From the NCBI RefSeq assembly GCF_017356015.1, contig NZ_JAFIQV010000004.1, positions 124,001-188,000 on the forward strand: a stretch of 64,000 bases of DNA. The letters run 5' to 3'. Of the stretch, positions 35,281-43,202 are shown in pieces (positions within the stretch are counted from its first letter, which is position 1; the number at the start of each line of letters is the position of its first letter). Made by a program: the position numbers and the translations under genes. The DNA is from Azospirillum sp. SYSU D00513. Lineage in GTDB: Bacteria; Pseudomonadota; Alphaproteobacteria; Azospirillales; Azospirillaceae. Under the pieces are notes generated by a model. That model was given only the letters and a program-made list of their open reading frames with translations. It searched no databases and was not told the DNA's origin.

Positions 35281-36003
35281 TCAATAGGCGCCGCGTCCGC
35301 TGCACATCACCCCGACGGTGCGCAACAGGATGGCGATGTCGCCCCGCAGGCTCCAGCCCAGAAGATAGGCCGTGTCGAGCTGCACCCGCCGCGTGTAGTC
35401 CACGTCGTTACGCCCGCTGACCTGCCACAGCCCGGTCAGGCCCGGCCTGCAGCGCATGTAGTAGACGAAGCAGGCATGGTAGCGGGGGACCTCCTCGTCC
35501 ACGATGGGGCGCGGCCCGACAAGGCTCATCTCCCCCTTCAGCACGTTGAAGAGCTGCGGCAGCTCGTCAAGGCTGGAGCGGCGCAGGAAGCGGCCGATCC
35601 GGGTGATGCGGGGGTCGTTGCGCAGCTTGCGCGTGGTTTCCCATTCGGCCCGCGCCTCGGGGTCGCGCGCCATCACCTCCTCGAACACGGCATTGGCATC
35701 CACGACCATCGAGCGGAACTTCCAGCAGACGAAGCTCCTGCCATCGGCGCCGATGCGCCGGTGCCCGAAGACGGCCGGCCCCCCATCGCTGCGGATCATC
35801 AGCGCCAGCACCAGCATCAGTGGCCCGAACAGCACCAGCGCGCACAGCGCTCCCACGACGTCCATTGCCCGTTTCAGCCGGTTGCCATAGAGCGGCGCCG
35901 ACGGCGGCAGCCGAGCCGCCACGTCGGCCGCCGAACCGGCCCCGGCCAGCATCGCCGGTTCCAGCGGATCCGTGACCGCCCGGATGGACTGCGGAATTCC
36001 CAT
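35281..36003 (-). CDS. ExoY-like undecaprenyl-phosphate sugar transferase
   Basis: The 240-residue bacterial sugar transferase puts the first sugar phosphate on the polyprenyl carrier for exopolysaccharide synthesis. One N-terminal membrane helix lies at about residues 48-70. Catalytic-domain signatures are FKFRSM-type WKFRSMVVDA, TRIGRFLRRSSLDELPQL, GEMSLVGPRPI and RPGLTGLWQVSGR. The length and missing N-terminal domain match ExoY, not the larger WcaJ/WbaP forms. The ATG at 36003 follows GAGGTG; a TTG six codons earlier is possible. No other polysaccharide genes are adjacent, so the polymer is unknown. Confidence 0.92.
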   Translation of the reverse strand: MGIPQSIRAVTDPLEPAMLAGAGSAADVAARLPPSAPLYGNRLKRAMDVVGALCALVLFGPLMLVLALMIRSDGGPAVFGHRRIGADGRSFVCWKFRSMVVDANAVFEEVMARDPEARAEWETTRKLRNDPRITRIGRFLRRSSLDELPQLFNVLKGEMSLVGPRPIVDEEVPRYHACFVYYMRCRPGLTGLWQVSGRNDVDYTRRVQLDTAYLLGWSLRGDIAILLRTVGVMCSGRGAY

Positions 36004-36227
36004 TTTCACCTCACGCGTCAATCCGCCATCTCCGGGAGAGGCAACGCCCTCAACAGGTCATAGGTCCGGCGGAAGGAGCGGGCGGGGGTGGAAAGAAGGC
36101 GGTACGCCCGGCGGGCTACCCTGTCCAACCAGGGCCATCCGCGCGTATGGAGAGGGACATGCGAAGGTCTGTTCCGGCGTCCTCCCCGCCTCTGGCGGAG
36201 CCTTTCGCCGGCACCGAAAAAATCGGC

Positions 36228-36256
36228 TTGCTTTCTCCGCCTCCGGCCGCTAATTC
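36228..36256 (+). promoter_or_regulatory. Sigma-70-type promoter of tRNA-Glu
   Basis: TTGCTT (36228-36233) and TAATTC (36251-36256) are 17 bp apart. The start point would fall near 36263, twelve bases ahead of the tRNA. Confidence 0.55.
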
Positions 36257-36274
36257 TCTCGCCACCGAACGACG

Positions 36275-36349
36275 TCCCCATCGTCTAGAGGCCTAGGACA
36301 CCGCCCTTTCACGGCGGCGACACGAGTTCGAATCTCGTTGGGGACGCCA
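36275..36349 (+). tRNA. tRNA-Glu (TTC)
   Basis: A 75-nt cloverleaf. The acceptor GTCCCCA pairs with TGGGGAC and the anticodon stem CCGCC pairs with GGCGG. The loop CTTTCAC gives anticodon TTC. The T arm has GAGTTCGAATCTC. GCCA at the 3' end is encoded. Confidence 0.98.
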
Positions 36350-36568
36350 CTCCGCTTCAAGCCAGTTTTCCCATGGCTCGGCGGACATGCCCATGACCGG
36401 CATGGCACTTTCCTCCCCGATCAAAACACGAAAAGCGGATCTGCAGCCGCAGCCTTCCACGCATTCGGTCCGTTTTCCGGCAGCGTTCGTCGGCTTCGTG
36501 CCTTTACGGTCGGCCTGCCTCCCTTCCGCGGTCGGCCAGGGCAGCGGCACGCGCTACCCACCCAAGAC

Positions 36569-37291
36569 CTACCCGATCCTCGAGCCAAGCAACGCATCGA
36601 ACTGCGCGCGGACGACGCCGTAGCATTCGCAGGCCGTTTCCTCCAGGGCGGGACGGTTGACGATGGTGATGCTGCCCTTGCCATAGGCGATCAGCCCCGC
36701 TTTCTGAAGGCTTCCCGCCGCCACCGTCACGCCAGCGCGGCGCACGCCGAGCATGGCGGCGATGCTCTCCTGAGTCAGGAGGATCTGGTCGCCGTCGGAG
36801 CGGTCATGGGCCATCAGCAGCCAGCGGGCGAGGCGTTCGAGGAGCGTGTGGGTGCCGTTGCAGACGGCGGTCTGGGCGATCTGGACGAAGAGCGCCATGA
36901 CGTAGCGGAGGCACTGGACGTGCGCCGTTGGACTTTTCCGGATCACGTCGCGCAGGGCGGACGCGTCCAGGCGCCACGCCGCACCCGGGATCTGGACGAA
37001 ACATTCCATCGGCATGGCCTCCGCCCCGAGAAGAACGGGAATGCCGACGATGCCCTCGCGTCCCGTCACCCCGGCTTCGATCCTTTGGCCGTTGTTGAGG
37101 ATGGACACGATGGAGGCCAGCCCGGCCTCCGGAAAATAGACCGAACGGATCGGTTCATTCAGAAAATGGAGGTTCTTCTGGGAAGGAAGATCAACCAACT
37201 CGAGCTGCGGTCCGAGCATTTCGAAATCGGAGGGCTGGAGCGTACGCAGCAAGTGGTTTCGTATACTGGATTGGCTCGGCATACGTCGCAT
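36569..37291 (-). CDS. Crp/Fnr family transcriptional regulator
   Basis: The 240-residue protein has a cyclic-nucleotide-binding-like beta roll (about 15-140; VYFPEAGLASIVSILNNGQ, GREGIVGIPVLLG) and a C-terminal winged HTH (about 150-225). The recognition region is LTQESIAAMLGVRRAGVTVAAG. There is no N-terminal cysteine cluster, so it is not an oxygen-sensing FNR; the GVRRAGVT type is common in alphaproteobacteria and its effectors are mostly unknown. The ATG at 37291 or 37282 may be used. It is a lone gene downstream of tRNA-Glu on the opposite strand. Possible targets include the receiver and cyclic-di-GMP genes nearby, but this is only proximity. Confidence 0.9.
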   Translation of the reverse strand: MRRMPSQSSIRNHLLRTLQPSDFEMLGPQLELVDLPSQKNLHFLNEPIRSVYFPEAGLASIVSILNNGQRIEAGVTGREGIVGIPVLLGAEAMPMECFVQIPGAAWRLDASALRDVIRKSPTAHVQCLRYVMALFVQIAQTAVCNGTHTLLERLARWLLMAHDRSDGDQILLTQESIAAMLGVRRAGVTVAAGSLQKAGLIAYGKGSITIVNRPALEETACECYGVVRAQFDALLGSRIG

Positions 37292-37570
37292 GTTCAGCAG
37301 AAGAGTCGATCGTCAGCGTTTCACTGGGGTGGCCCTGAGAAAGGGGAAAGTCCCGCGAAAGGCCTTGCACGCCTCCCTCTACAGCCACCTGCCAAGCTAG
37401 AGCACGCCGCCGGCTCCGCCGTCTGTCCGGTTCCGTACCAGCGGGGTTTGGGGATTGCCCGGCACCCGCCGATATTTCGGAAAAGCCGGCCGCGGCATCG
37501 GGATGATTTATAAAGGAATACTAAAGACCGCCTCATCGCTCTTTGATTGCGTGGCGCACGGCCGCGGCGT

Positions 37571-37924
37571 CTAGCCCCGCAGAGCCGCGATGGCGCTCCG
37601 AAGGGCGGATTCCGAATAGGGCTTGCCGACAAGGCCGGAGGGGCGGAAGGACAGATCCGCGGGCGCGATGTCGTTGATGTTCGCCGACACGATGATGATC
37701 GCGATCCGGCCTTCGGCGGCGATCACCTGTGCCGCCGCCAGCCCGCTGTCACCGCAAGCGAGATGCACGTCCACCAGCACGAGATCCGGCGCGTGATCGC
37801 GCGCAAGACGGATCGCCTGCTCCGTCCGGTCGGCGAGGCCGCAAACCTCATGCCCCATCCCGAGCACCAGGGCTTCCAGGTGCATCGCTATGAGAGCTTC
37901 ATCTTCGACAATCAACACTCGCAC
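37571..37924 (-). CDS. Single-domain response regulator
   Basis: A 117-residue receiver starting at a GTG (37924), which gives the normal VRVLIVEDEA opening; an upstream ATG at 37996 would add a 24-residue tail. Phospho-acceptor Asp52 is in LVDVHLA and Lys101 is in GKPYSE, with Ser80 at the switch position. The pattern is that of receivers paired with HWE/HisKA_2 kinases. The gene is preceded on its strand by the Crp/Fnr region in reverse order and followed by no kinase, so the partner is not adjacent. The HWE-type kinase at 26790-27986 is one candidate. Confidence 0.82.
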   Translation of the reverse strand: MRVLIVEDEALIAMHLEALVLGMGHEVCGLADRTEQAIRLARDHAPDLVLVDVHLACGDSGLAAAQVIAAEGRIAIIIVSANINDIAPADLSFRPSGLVGKPYSESALRSAIAALRG

Positions 37925-38093
37925 GATTGATCCAGGGCCATTTGATCCGGAGCCGTCGCACGCAAGCGTCCAACGCCCTTGTACGGAATCGTACAACGGC
38001 TTGTGACACGGATCGGCTCGCAGATGGGCTCAGGCGCAGGGCAGTGTTGTATTTTTGCCGTTGATGGCGGGCAACCGGTTCCGGCATGGCGCG

Positions 38094-40532
38094 TCAAGCG
38101 CCGGCCGCCGCTTCCAGCATTCCCGCCGCCGGGCTCAGCCCGAAATGCCGGATCCCCTCGGGCGCTGCCGGGCGGCCGATGAGATAGCCCTGGACCTGGT
38201 TGCAGGCCTCCTCCTGGAGGATGCGGAGCTGTTCCTCCGTCTCCACCCCTTCCGCCGTGACGGTGATGTCGAGCGCCTTGGCGAGCGCCAGGATCGTGCG
38301 GACGATGGAGCGGGTTTCCTGGCTGGTCTCCATGGTGCTGACGAAGGAGCGGTCGATCTTCAGCTTGTCGAAGGCGAATCTCTGAAGGTAGCTGAGGCTC
38401 GAATAGCCGGTGCCGAAATCGTCCAGCGCGATGCGGACCCCCGCCATTTTCAGGGCGTTCAGGGCGGCCAGCGCGCGTTCCGTGTCGTCGATCAGGACTC
38501 CTTCGGTGACCTCGATCTCCAGCCGTTCCGGCGGAAAGCCGGTCTCGCGCAGGATCGCCAGGATGGAGGCGGCGATGTCCGGCTGCCGGAACTGCACGGG
38601 CGACAGGTTGACGGCGATGACGATGCCGTCCGGCCATGAGGCGGCCTCCCGGCAGGCCGAGCGCAGCACCCGTTCGCCGAGCGGACCGATCAGGCCGGAT
38701 TCCTCGGCCAGCGGGATGAACTCCGACGGCGGGACCATGCCGCGTTCCGGATGGTTCCAGCGGACCAGCGCCTCGAAGCCGAGCAGGCGCTGCGTTCCGC
38801 AATCCACCTGCGGCTGGTAGTGCACGCACAGCGCGTCGGTCTCCAGCGCCGCGCGCAGGTCGCGCTCCAGCCGCCGGCGCGCCTGGATGCGTTCGTCCAT
38901 CGCCGCCTCGTAGAAGCGGAAGGCGCCCCGCCCGTCGGACTTCGCCCGCGACAGCGCGGCGCCGGCATGGGCGAGGAGCTGCTCCGCGTCCTCCCCGTCC
39001 TGCGGGAAGAGGGCGATGCCGACGCTGGCGCCCAGGGCCGCCAAGGCCGGTTGCGGCCCGTCTTCCAATTCGAAGGGTGCCGCCAGCGCCTGGACCAGCC
39101 GCTCGGCCAGCAGCATCGCGTCGTCGAGCGGCGTGTTCAGGGTTTGCAGGACCACGAACTCATCGCCGCCGAGCCGGGCCACGGTGTCGTGCTTGCGGAC
39201 CGTGTCGAGGATCCGCGCCGCCGCCTGCCGCAGCAGCGCGTCGCCGGCCTTGTGCCCGTGCAGGTCGTTGACCGTCTTGAAGCGGTCAAGCCCGATGTGG
39301 AAAACCGCGACCGCCTCCCCGTCGTGGCGCGCGTTCGCCAGCGCCATGCCGGCGCGGTCCAGGAACAGCGAGCGGTTCGGCAGGCCGGTCAGCAGGTCGT
39401 GATTCGCCATGTGCCGGATGCGCTCTTCCGACCGCTTGCGCTCCCGGATGTCCCGGATGGCCACGACCCGCGCCGGCAGCCCGTCCTGCGTGATCGAATG
39501 CCCATGCGCCTCGGAGACGATGAGGGTGCCGTCGCTGTGGAGCAGCTCGACCTCGAGCCGGCCGAAGGAAGGCTGATGATGGTAGCGCGCGATCGCGTCC
39601 CGCTGGCCCGGCGCCACGAACTCGGCCAGATGGCGGCCGATGACCTGCTCCGGCGACCGGCCCAGAAGCTCGGTCATCGCGCGGTTCACGTCGAGGACGC
39701 GGCCGTCGCGGTGGATGACGATGCCTTCGAAGGTCGCGTCGGCCAGCTGGCGGAAACGCTCCTCGCTGCTGCGCAGCCGCGCGGTCTCCCGCGACGCCCG
39801 GTCGGCGAGGCGCTGGTCGAGGATCGACCCCACAAGCCCCAGCCCCATGATCAGCGTCGCGATGGCCGCGACGGCGACCGCCAGCCATTCCGGCGCCATG
39901 GCTTGGCCCGAGGGGGTGGCGAGCGGGTTGGGAACCAGCGTGACCGCCGTCATGCCGGTGAAGTGCAGGCCGCAGATGGCGGCGACCAGCAGCATCGCGC
40001 CGAGCGCGCGGGCGCGGAGCGACGTGCGGCGCAGGGAAACCGCCATGGCGGCGGCGCCGAACAGGATCCCGATCGCCAGGGAGGCCGCGATGAAGCGTGC
40101 GTCGTGAAGATGGTCGGCCGGCGCCTGGAGTGCTGCCATGCCGGTGTAGTGCATGGCGCCCGTCACCGCGCCGACGATGCCGCCGCCGAGTGCTGCACCC
40201 CGCATGCCGGCCCCCCGCCCGATCGCGACCGCGATCCCGGCTCCGCTGCCGACCACAGCGATCACGATGGACAGGGCGGTCAGCAGGACGTCGTAGCCGA
40301 CGGTAAGGCCGGACCGGAAGGCGAGCATCGCGACGAAATGCGTGGCCCAGATGCCGCCGCCCGTCGCCGAGGCGGCGGCGGCGATCCACAGCCCGCGCAT
40401 CCGCTTGGCCGCCCCCGCAGCGCGCGTCACGAGGCTGAGCGACACCCAGGCGCCGAACCCGCAGACCGCCGCCGCGAGGAGCAGCAGCCAGGGATCATGC
40501 TGCTGGGTGATGCAGGCGTAAACGTGAAGCAT
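38094..40532 (-). CDS. MHYT-PAS-GGDEF-EAL cyclic-di-GMP protein
   Basis: The 812-residue membrane signalling protein has seven helices in the first 245 residues carrying MHYT-type motifs (THFVAM, MHYTGM, LHFTGM), proposed to bind copper for O2, CO or NO sensing. A PAS domain is at about 258-370. The GGDEF domain (about 375-535) has an intact signature LGGDEFVVL, but the first metal-binding aspartate of the usual DLDRFK motif is Gly (HIGLDRFK), so cyclase activity is doubtful. The EAL domain (about 545-790) keeps FEALVRWNHP, NLSPVQF, EVTEGVL, DDFGTGYSSL, KIDRSFV and AEGVET and should be an active phosphodiesterase. It is a single leftward gene. Confidence 0.93.
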   Translation of the reverse strand: MLHVYACITQQHDPWLLLLAAAVCGFGAWVSLSLVTRAAGAAKRMRGLWIAAAASATGGGIWATHFVAMLAFRSGLTVGYDVLLTALSIVIAVVGSGAGIAVAIGRGAGMRGAALGGGIVGAVTGAMHYTGMAALQAPADHLHDARFIAASLAIGILFGAAAMAVSLRRTSLRARALGAMLLVAAICGLHFTGMTAVTLVPNPLATPSGQAMAPEWLAVAVAAIATLIMGLGLVGSILDQRLADRASRETARLRSSEERFRQLADATFEGIVIHRDGRVLDVNRAMTELLGRSPEQVIGRHLAEFVAPGQRDAIARYHHQPSFGRLEVELLHSDGTLIVSEAHGHSITQDGLPARVVAIRDIRERKRSEERIRHMANHDLLTGLPNRSLFLDRAGMALANARHDGEAVAVFHIGLDRFKTVNDLHGHKAGDALLRQAAARILDTVRKHDTVARLGGDEFVVLQTLNTPLDDAMLLAERLVQALAAPFELEDGPQPALAALGASVGIALFPQDGEDAEQLLAHAGAALSRAKSDGRGAFRFYEAAMDERIQARRRLERDLRAALETDALCVHYQPQVDCGTQRLLGFEALVRWNHPERGMVPPSEFIPLAEESGLIGPLGERVLRSACREAASWPDGIVIAVNLSPVQFRQPDIAASILAILRETGFPPERLEIEVTEGVLIDDTERALAALNALKMAGVRIALDDFGTGYSSLSYLQRFAFDKLKIDRSFVSTMETSQETRSIVRTILALAKALDITVTAEGVETEEQLRILQEEACNQVQGYLIGRPAAPEGIRHFGLSPAAGMLEAAAGA

Positions 40533-40760
40533 TCAGCGTTCCTGGACCTGGCAGCCGGACCGCTGCGTTTGGCAGCTCTACGAATAATACTTTCGGGTTA
40601 GGATTGCATCCGTGAAATGCGACGGCTTGATCTGCGTCCCGAGACCTTTTAGGGCGGTCATCTCCAAGGTCATGCGCCTTTTACGCCATAGTCATGCCAT
40701 CGACACGCGCACGTCATGCGTGGGAAAGGCTGGGGCGCCGGACCGCCGGACGTCCTGCCG

Positions 40761-41405
40761 TCAGGCGAGCAACGTATGGAGAGCGGGGTCCGCGAAGTCG
40801 CGGCAGATCACGTCGGCGCCGGCCTCGCGCAACTCCTCCGCTCCGTGGGTCGTCGTAAGACCCACGGTGAAGATCCCCGCACCCTTGGCCGAGGCGATGC
40901 CGGTCCGCGAATCCTCGAAGGCGACGGCGTCCTCCGCCGTGACGCCAAGCCCTTCGAGTGCGGTGGCGTAGGGCAGGGGGTGCGGCTTGGCGTGGGGCAG
41001 CTCGTCCCCGATCACCAGGAGATGGAAGCGGTCCGCCAGCCCGAGCACGCGCAGCATGTGGACGGCGTTCTCGCGCGGGGCGTTGGTGACGAGCGCCACC
41101 TTCATGTCCCGCTCCCGCGCGCTGTCGAGGAGCGCCGCCAGCCCCTCCACCGGCACGAGGTCCTCGGCCAGCCGGCGGAAGGCCGCCTCCTTGGCCGCGG
41201 CGAGGCGGACATGGTCCTCCACCGCGTGGCCGGGCAGGAAATGCGCCATGATCACGGCGTTGGAACGGCCGGTGATGTGGCGGCCGTAATCCTCCTCCGT
41301 CAGCTCGACGCCATGGTCGCGCAGCATCGCGGCGAAGGCGCGGAAATGCAGGGGGTCGGTTTCGGCGAGCGTGCCGTCCAGGTCGAAAAGCAGCGCCTTG
41401 GGCAT
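40761..41405 (-). CDS. HAD-superfamily phosphatase (beta-phosphoglucomutase-like)
   Basis: The 214-residue HAD hydrolase has motif I FDLDGTLAETD at residues 7-17, motif II LVTNAP, and motifs III/IV with KPHPLPY and FEDSRTGIASA. The helical cap between motifs I and II matches the CbbY/phosphoglucomutase subgroup. The ATG overlaps the stop of the CobW gene as TGATG, so it is the third gene of the zur operon. A link to zinc is unproven; it may dephosphorylate a small metabolite. Substrate unknown. Confidence 0.88.
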   Translation of the reverse strand: MPKALLFDLDGTLAETDPLHFRAFAAMLRDHGVELTEEDYGRHITGRSNAVIMAHFLPGHAVEDHVRLAAAKEAAFRRLAEDLVPVEGLAALLDSARERDMKVALVTNAPRENAVHMLRVLGLADRFHLLVIGDELPHAKPHPLPYATALEGLGVTAEDAVAFEDSRTGIASAKGAGIFTVGLTTTHGAEELREAGADVICRDFADPALHTLLA

Positions 41406-42577
41406 CACGCGTCCTGCCCGTCGCGGACGAACTGGTCGAACAGCGGCTCGATGACGGCCCGGCCGAGGTCGCGGGTGATGAAGACGATCTTGGACCGGTG
41501 GTCGTCGTTCGGCCATTCCTCCAGCTGCACCGGCGGATGGAACATGTGCTGCACGCCGTGGACGACGATCGGCCGCTCCGATTCCTTCACGTTCAGCAGC
41601 CCCTTGACCCGCATCAGGTCGGCGCCTCCGGCGGAGATCAGCGCCTCCATGAAATCGACGAAGCTGTTCCAGGCGATCGGCTCGTCCACCACCAGCACGA
41701 AGGAGCGGATGTGGTCGTCGTGGCGGTTCACGTCGTGCGAATGGTCGTGCCCGCAATCCGGCCCGCAGGCATGCCCATGCTCATGGCCGTGATGGTGGTG
41801 ATCGTGATGCCCGTGGTCATGATCATGATGGTCGTGAACATGGCCGTCGTGATCATGGCCGTGGTCATGGTGGTGCCGCGCCTCCTCCTGCGCCCGGTAG
41901 GCCTCCTCCCGCAGCCAGCGGGCCACGTCCGGGCTCTTGGTCTCAGGGTTGAAGAGGCCGGCGTTGAAGAGGTCCTTCGGATCGACGGCGCCCTTCACGG
42001 CGGAGATCACCGGCGCGCCGGGGTTGATGGCGGCGAGCCGCCCGCGCAGCGCGGACACCGCCGCCGCGTCGGCGACGTCGGTCTTGGTCAGCACGATCCG
42101 GTCGGCCACGGCGGCCTGCTTGACGCTTTCCGGCTGGCGGTCGAGCTGGTCGGAGCCGTGCACCGCGTCCACCGTGCTGATGACGCCGTCCAGGCGGAAG
42201 CGGGCGGCGAGCAGCGGGTCGGTCATCAGCGTGTGGATGATCGGGGCGGGGTCGGCGAGGCCGGTCGTCTCCACCACCACCCGGTCGAACTCCGGCACCT
42301 CGCCGCGCACGCGCTTCAGGAACAGGTCGCGCAAGGTGTCCACGAGGTCGCCGCGGATCGAGCAGCAGATGCAGCCGCTGTCCATCAGCACCATGTTCTC
42401 CGACGCCTTGGCGACCAGCAGATGGTCGAGACCGACCTCGCCGAACTCGTTGATGACGACGGCAGTGCGGGCCATGCCGGGATTGCGCAGCAGCGCCTGG
42501 AGCAGCGTGGTCTTGCCGCTGCCGAGAAAGCCGGTCAGCACCGAGACAGGCAGGCGGTTGGGGCTGGCGTCGCTCAC
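41405..42577 (-). CDS. CobW/COG0523 GTP-binding zinc metallochaperone with His-rich loop
   Basis: A 390-residue G3E GTPase. Walker A is GFLGSGKTT (16-24) and the metal-binding CICC motif is at 69-72. EFGEVGLDH and the guanine motif LTKTD are also present. Residues about 235-290 form a very His/Asp-rich segment with more than twenty histidines plus CGPDC. The CobW C-terminal domain follows. It begins at a GTG overlapping the zur stop by four bases, and zur immediately upstream makes it a ZigA/ZagA-type protein that moves zinc to client enzymes under zinc limitation. It is not likely to be cobalamin-related, as no cob biosynthesis genes adjoin. Confidence 0.92.
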   Translation of the reverse strand: MSDASPNRLPVSVLTGFLGSGKTTLLQALLRNPGMARTAVVINEFGEVGLDHLLVAKASENMVLMDSGCICCSIRGDLVDTLRDLFLKRVRGEVPEFDRVVVETTGLADPAPIIHTLMTDPLLAARFRLDGVISTVDAVHGSDQLDRQPESVKQAAVADRIVLTKTDVADAAAVSALRGRLAAINPGAPVISAVKGAVDPKDLFNAGLFNPETKSPDVARWLREEAYRAQEEARHHHDHGHDHDGHVHDHHDHDHGHHDHHHHGHEHGHACGPDCGHDHSHDVNRHDDHIRSFVLVVDEPIAWNSFVDFMEALISAGGADLMRVKGLLNVKESERPIVVHGVQHMFHPPVQLEEWPNDDHRSKIVFITRDLGRAVIEPLFDQFVRDGQDA

Positions 42578-43062
42578 GGAACTTTCTCCTGGCATTCGGG
42601 GCAGAGGCCGCGCACCTCCACGGTCGGCCGCTGCACGCGGAAGCCGTGTTCCGCGGCTGTAGCGTCGATGGCGGAGCGGATGCGCGGATCGTCGATTTCG
42701 ATGGCGTTGCCGCAGGCGGCGCAGACCAGGAACTGTCCGGAATGGACGGCACCCGGTGCGGCGCAGCCGACATAGGCATTGAGGGACTCGATCCGGTGGA
42801 CCAGCCCCTGTTCCACCAGGAATTCCAGCGCGCGGTAGACGGTCAGCGGGGCCGCCGGCTTGCCGTCCTGCTGGCTCAGATCCTCCAGGATGGCATAGGC
42901 GCCGCGCGGGCGGTGGCTGTTCCAGACCAGCTCCAGCACGCGCCGGCGCAGGCTGGTCAGCCGCGCGCCACGCTCCGCGCACAGCGCGTCGGCCCGCGTC
43001 AGGGCGTCGGCGATGCAGTGGTCGTGGTCGTGGTGGGGGGCCGGGGCATGGGGCGAATGCAT
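42574..43062 (-). CDS. zur: Fur-family zinc-responsive regulator (Zur)
   Basis: A 162-residue repressor from the ATG at 43062 (alternative ATGs at 43080 and 43107 overlap or precede the operator). A short His-rich N-terminus (HHDHDHC) is followed by the winged helix (ERGARLTSLRRRVLELVW, PLTVYRALEFLVEQGLVHRI). The dimerisation domain has the structural zinc ligands CAAC and CPEC. Zur rather than Fur or Mur is inferred from the coupled CobW metallochaperone gene and from the AT-rich palindrome at the promoter, which fits published alphaproteobacterial Zur boxes. It probably represses itself and the two genes downstream when zinc is plentiful. Confidence 0.88.
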   Translation of the reverse strand: MHSPHAPAPHHDHDHCIADALTRADALCAERGARLTSLRRRVLELVWNSHRPRGAYAILEDLSQQDGKPAAPLTVYRALEFLVEQGLVHRIESLNAYVGCAAPGAVHSGQFLVCAACGNAIEIDDPRIRSAIDATAAEHGFRVQRPTVEVRGLCPECQEKVP

Positions 43063-43081
43063 GATGTTACGATATAACATC
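43063..43081. promoter_or_regulatory. Probable Zur operator
   Basis: GATGTTA and TAACATC arms are separated by 5 bp (CGATA), directly abutting the chosen zur start codon. The sequence is strikingly AT-rich for this genome and resembles the ATGTTATAnTATAACAT Zur box. The location predicts autorepression and possibly a leaderless transcript. Confidence 0.7.
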
Positions 43082-43105
43082 CGTTTGGGCCTGGCGAAAG
43101 GGGCC

Positions 43106-43138
43106 AAAAAAACTGGGCGGCCCGTCGCCGGACCGCCC
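43106..43138 (-). terminator. Intrinsic terminator downstream of the PhoX gene
   Basis: Read on the minus strand, GGGCGGTCC and GGGCCGCCC pair with one mismatch around a 6-nt loop and are followed by AG and a T-run. A second perfect hairpin (GCGGCCC/GGGCCGC) lies at 43182-43198, next to the stop codon. Confidence 0.75.
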
Positions 43139-43202
43139 GTGGAGTTTTCGTTTCATAAGGCCTTCCGGCCAGGGTCCCTGAGCGGCCCTTCGGGCCGCGG
43201 GG

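Noticed and set aside
36275-36349. tRNA-Glu as an island attachment site
   Set aside because: Downstream genes match neighbours in codon use and no integrase or direct repeat was seen.
41700-41880. Short tandem CAT/GTG-rich tract in the CobW gene taken as a repeat array
   Set aside because: It encodes the His/Asp-rich metal loop in frame. It is a protein feature, not a CRISPR or satellite.
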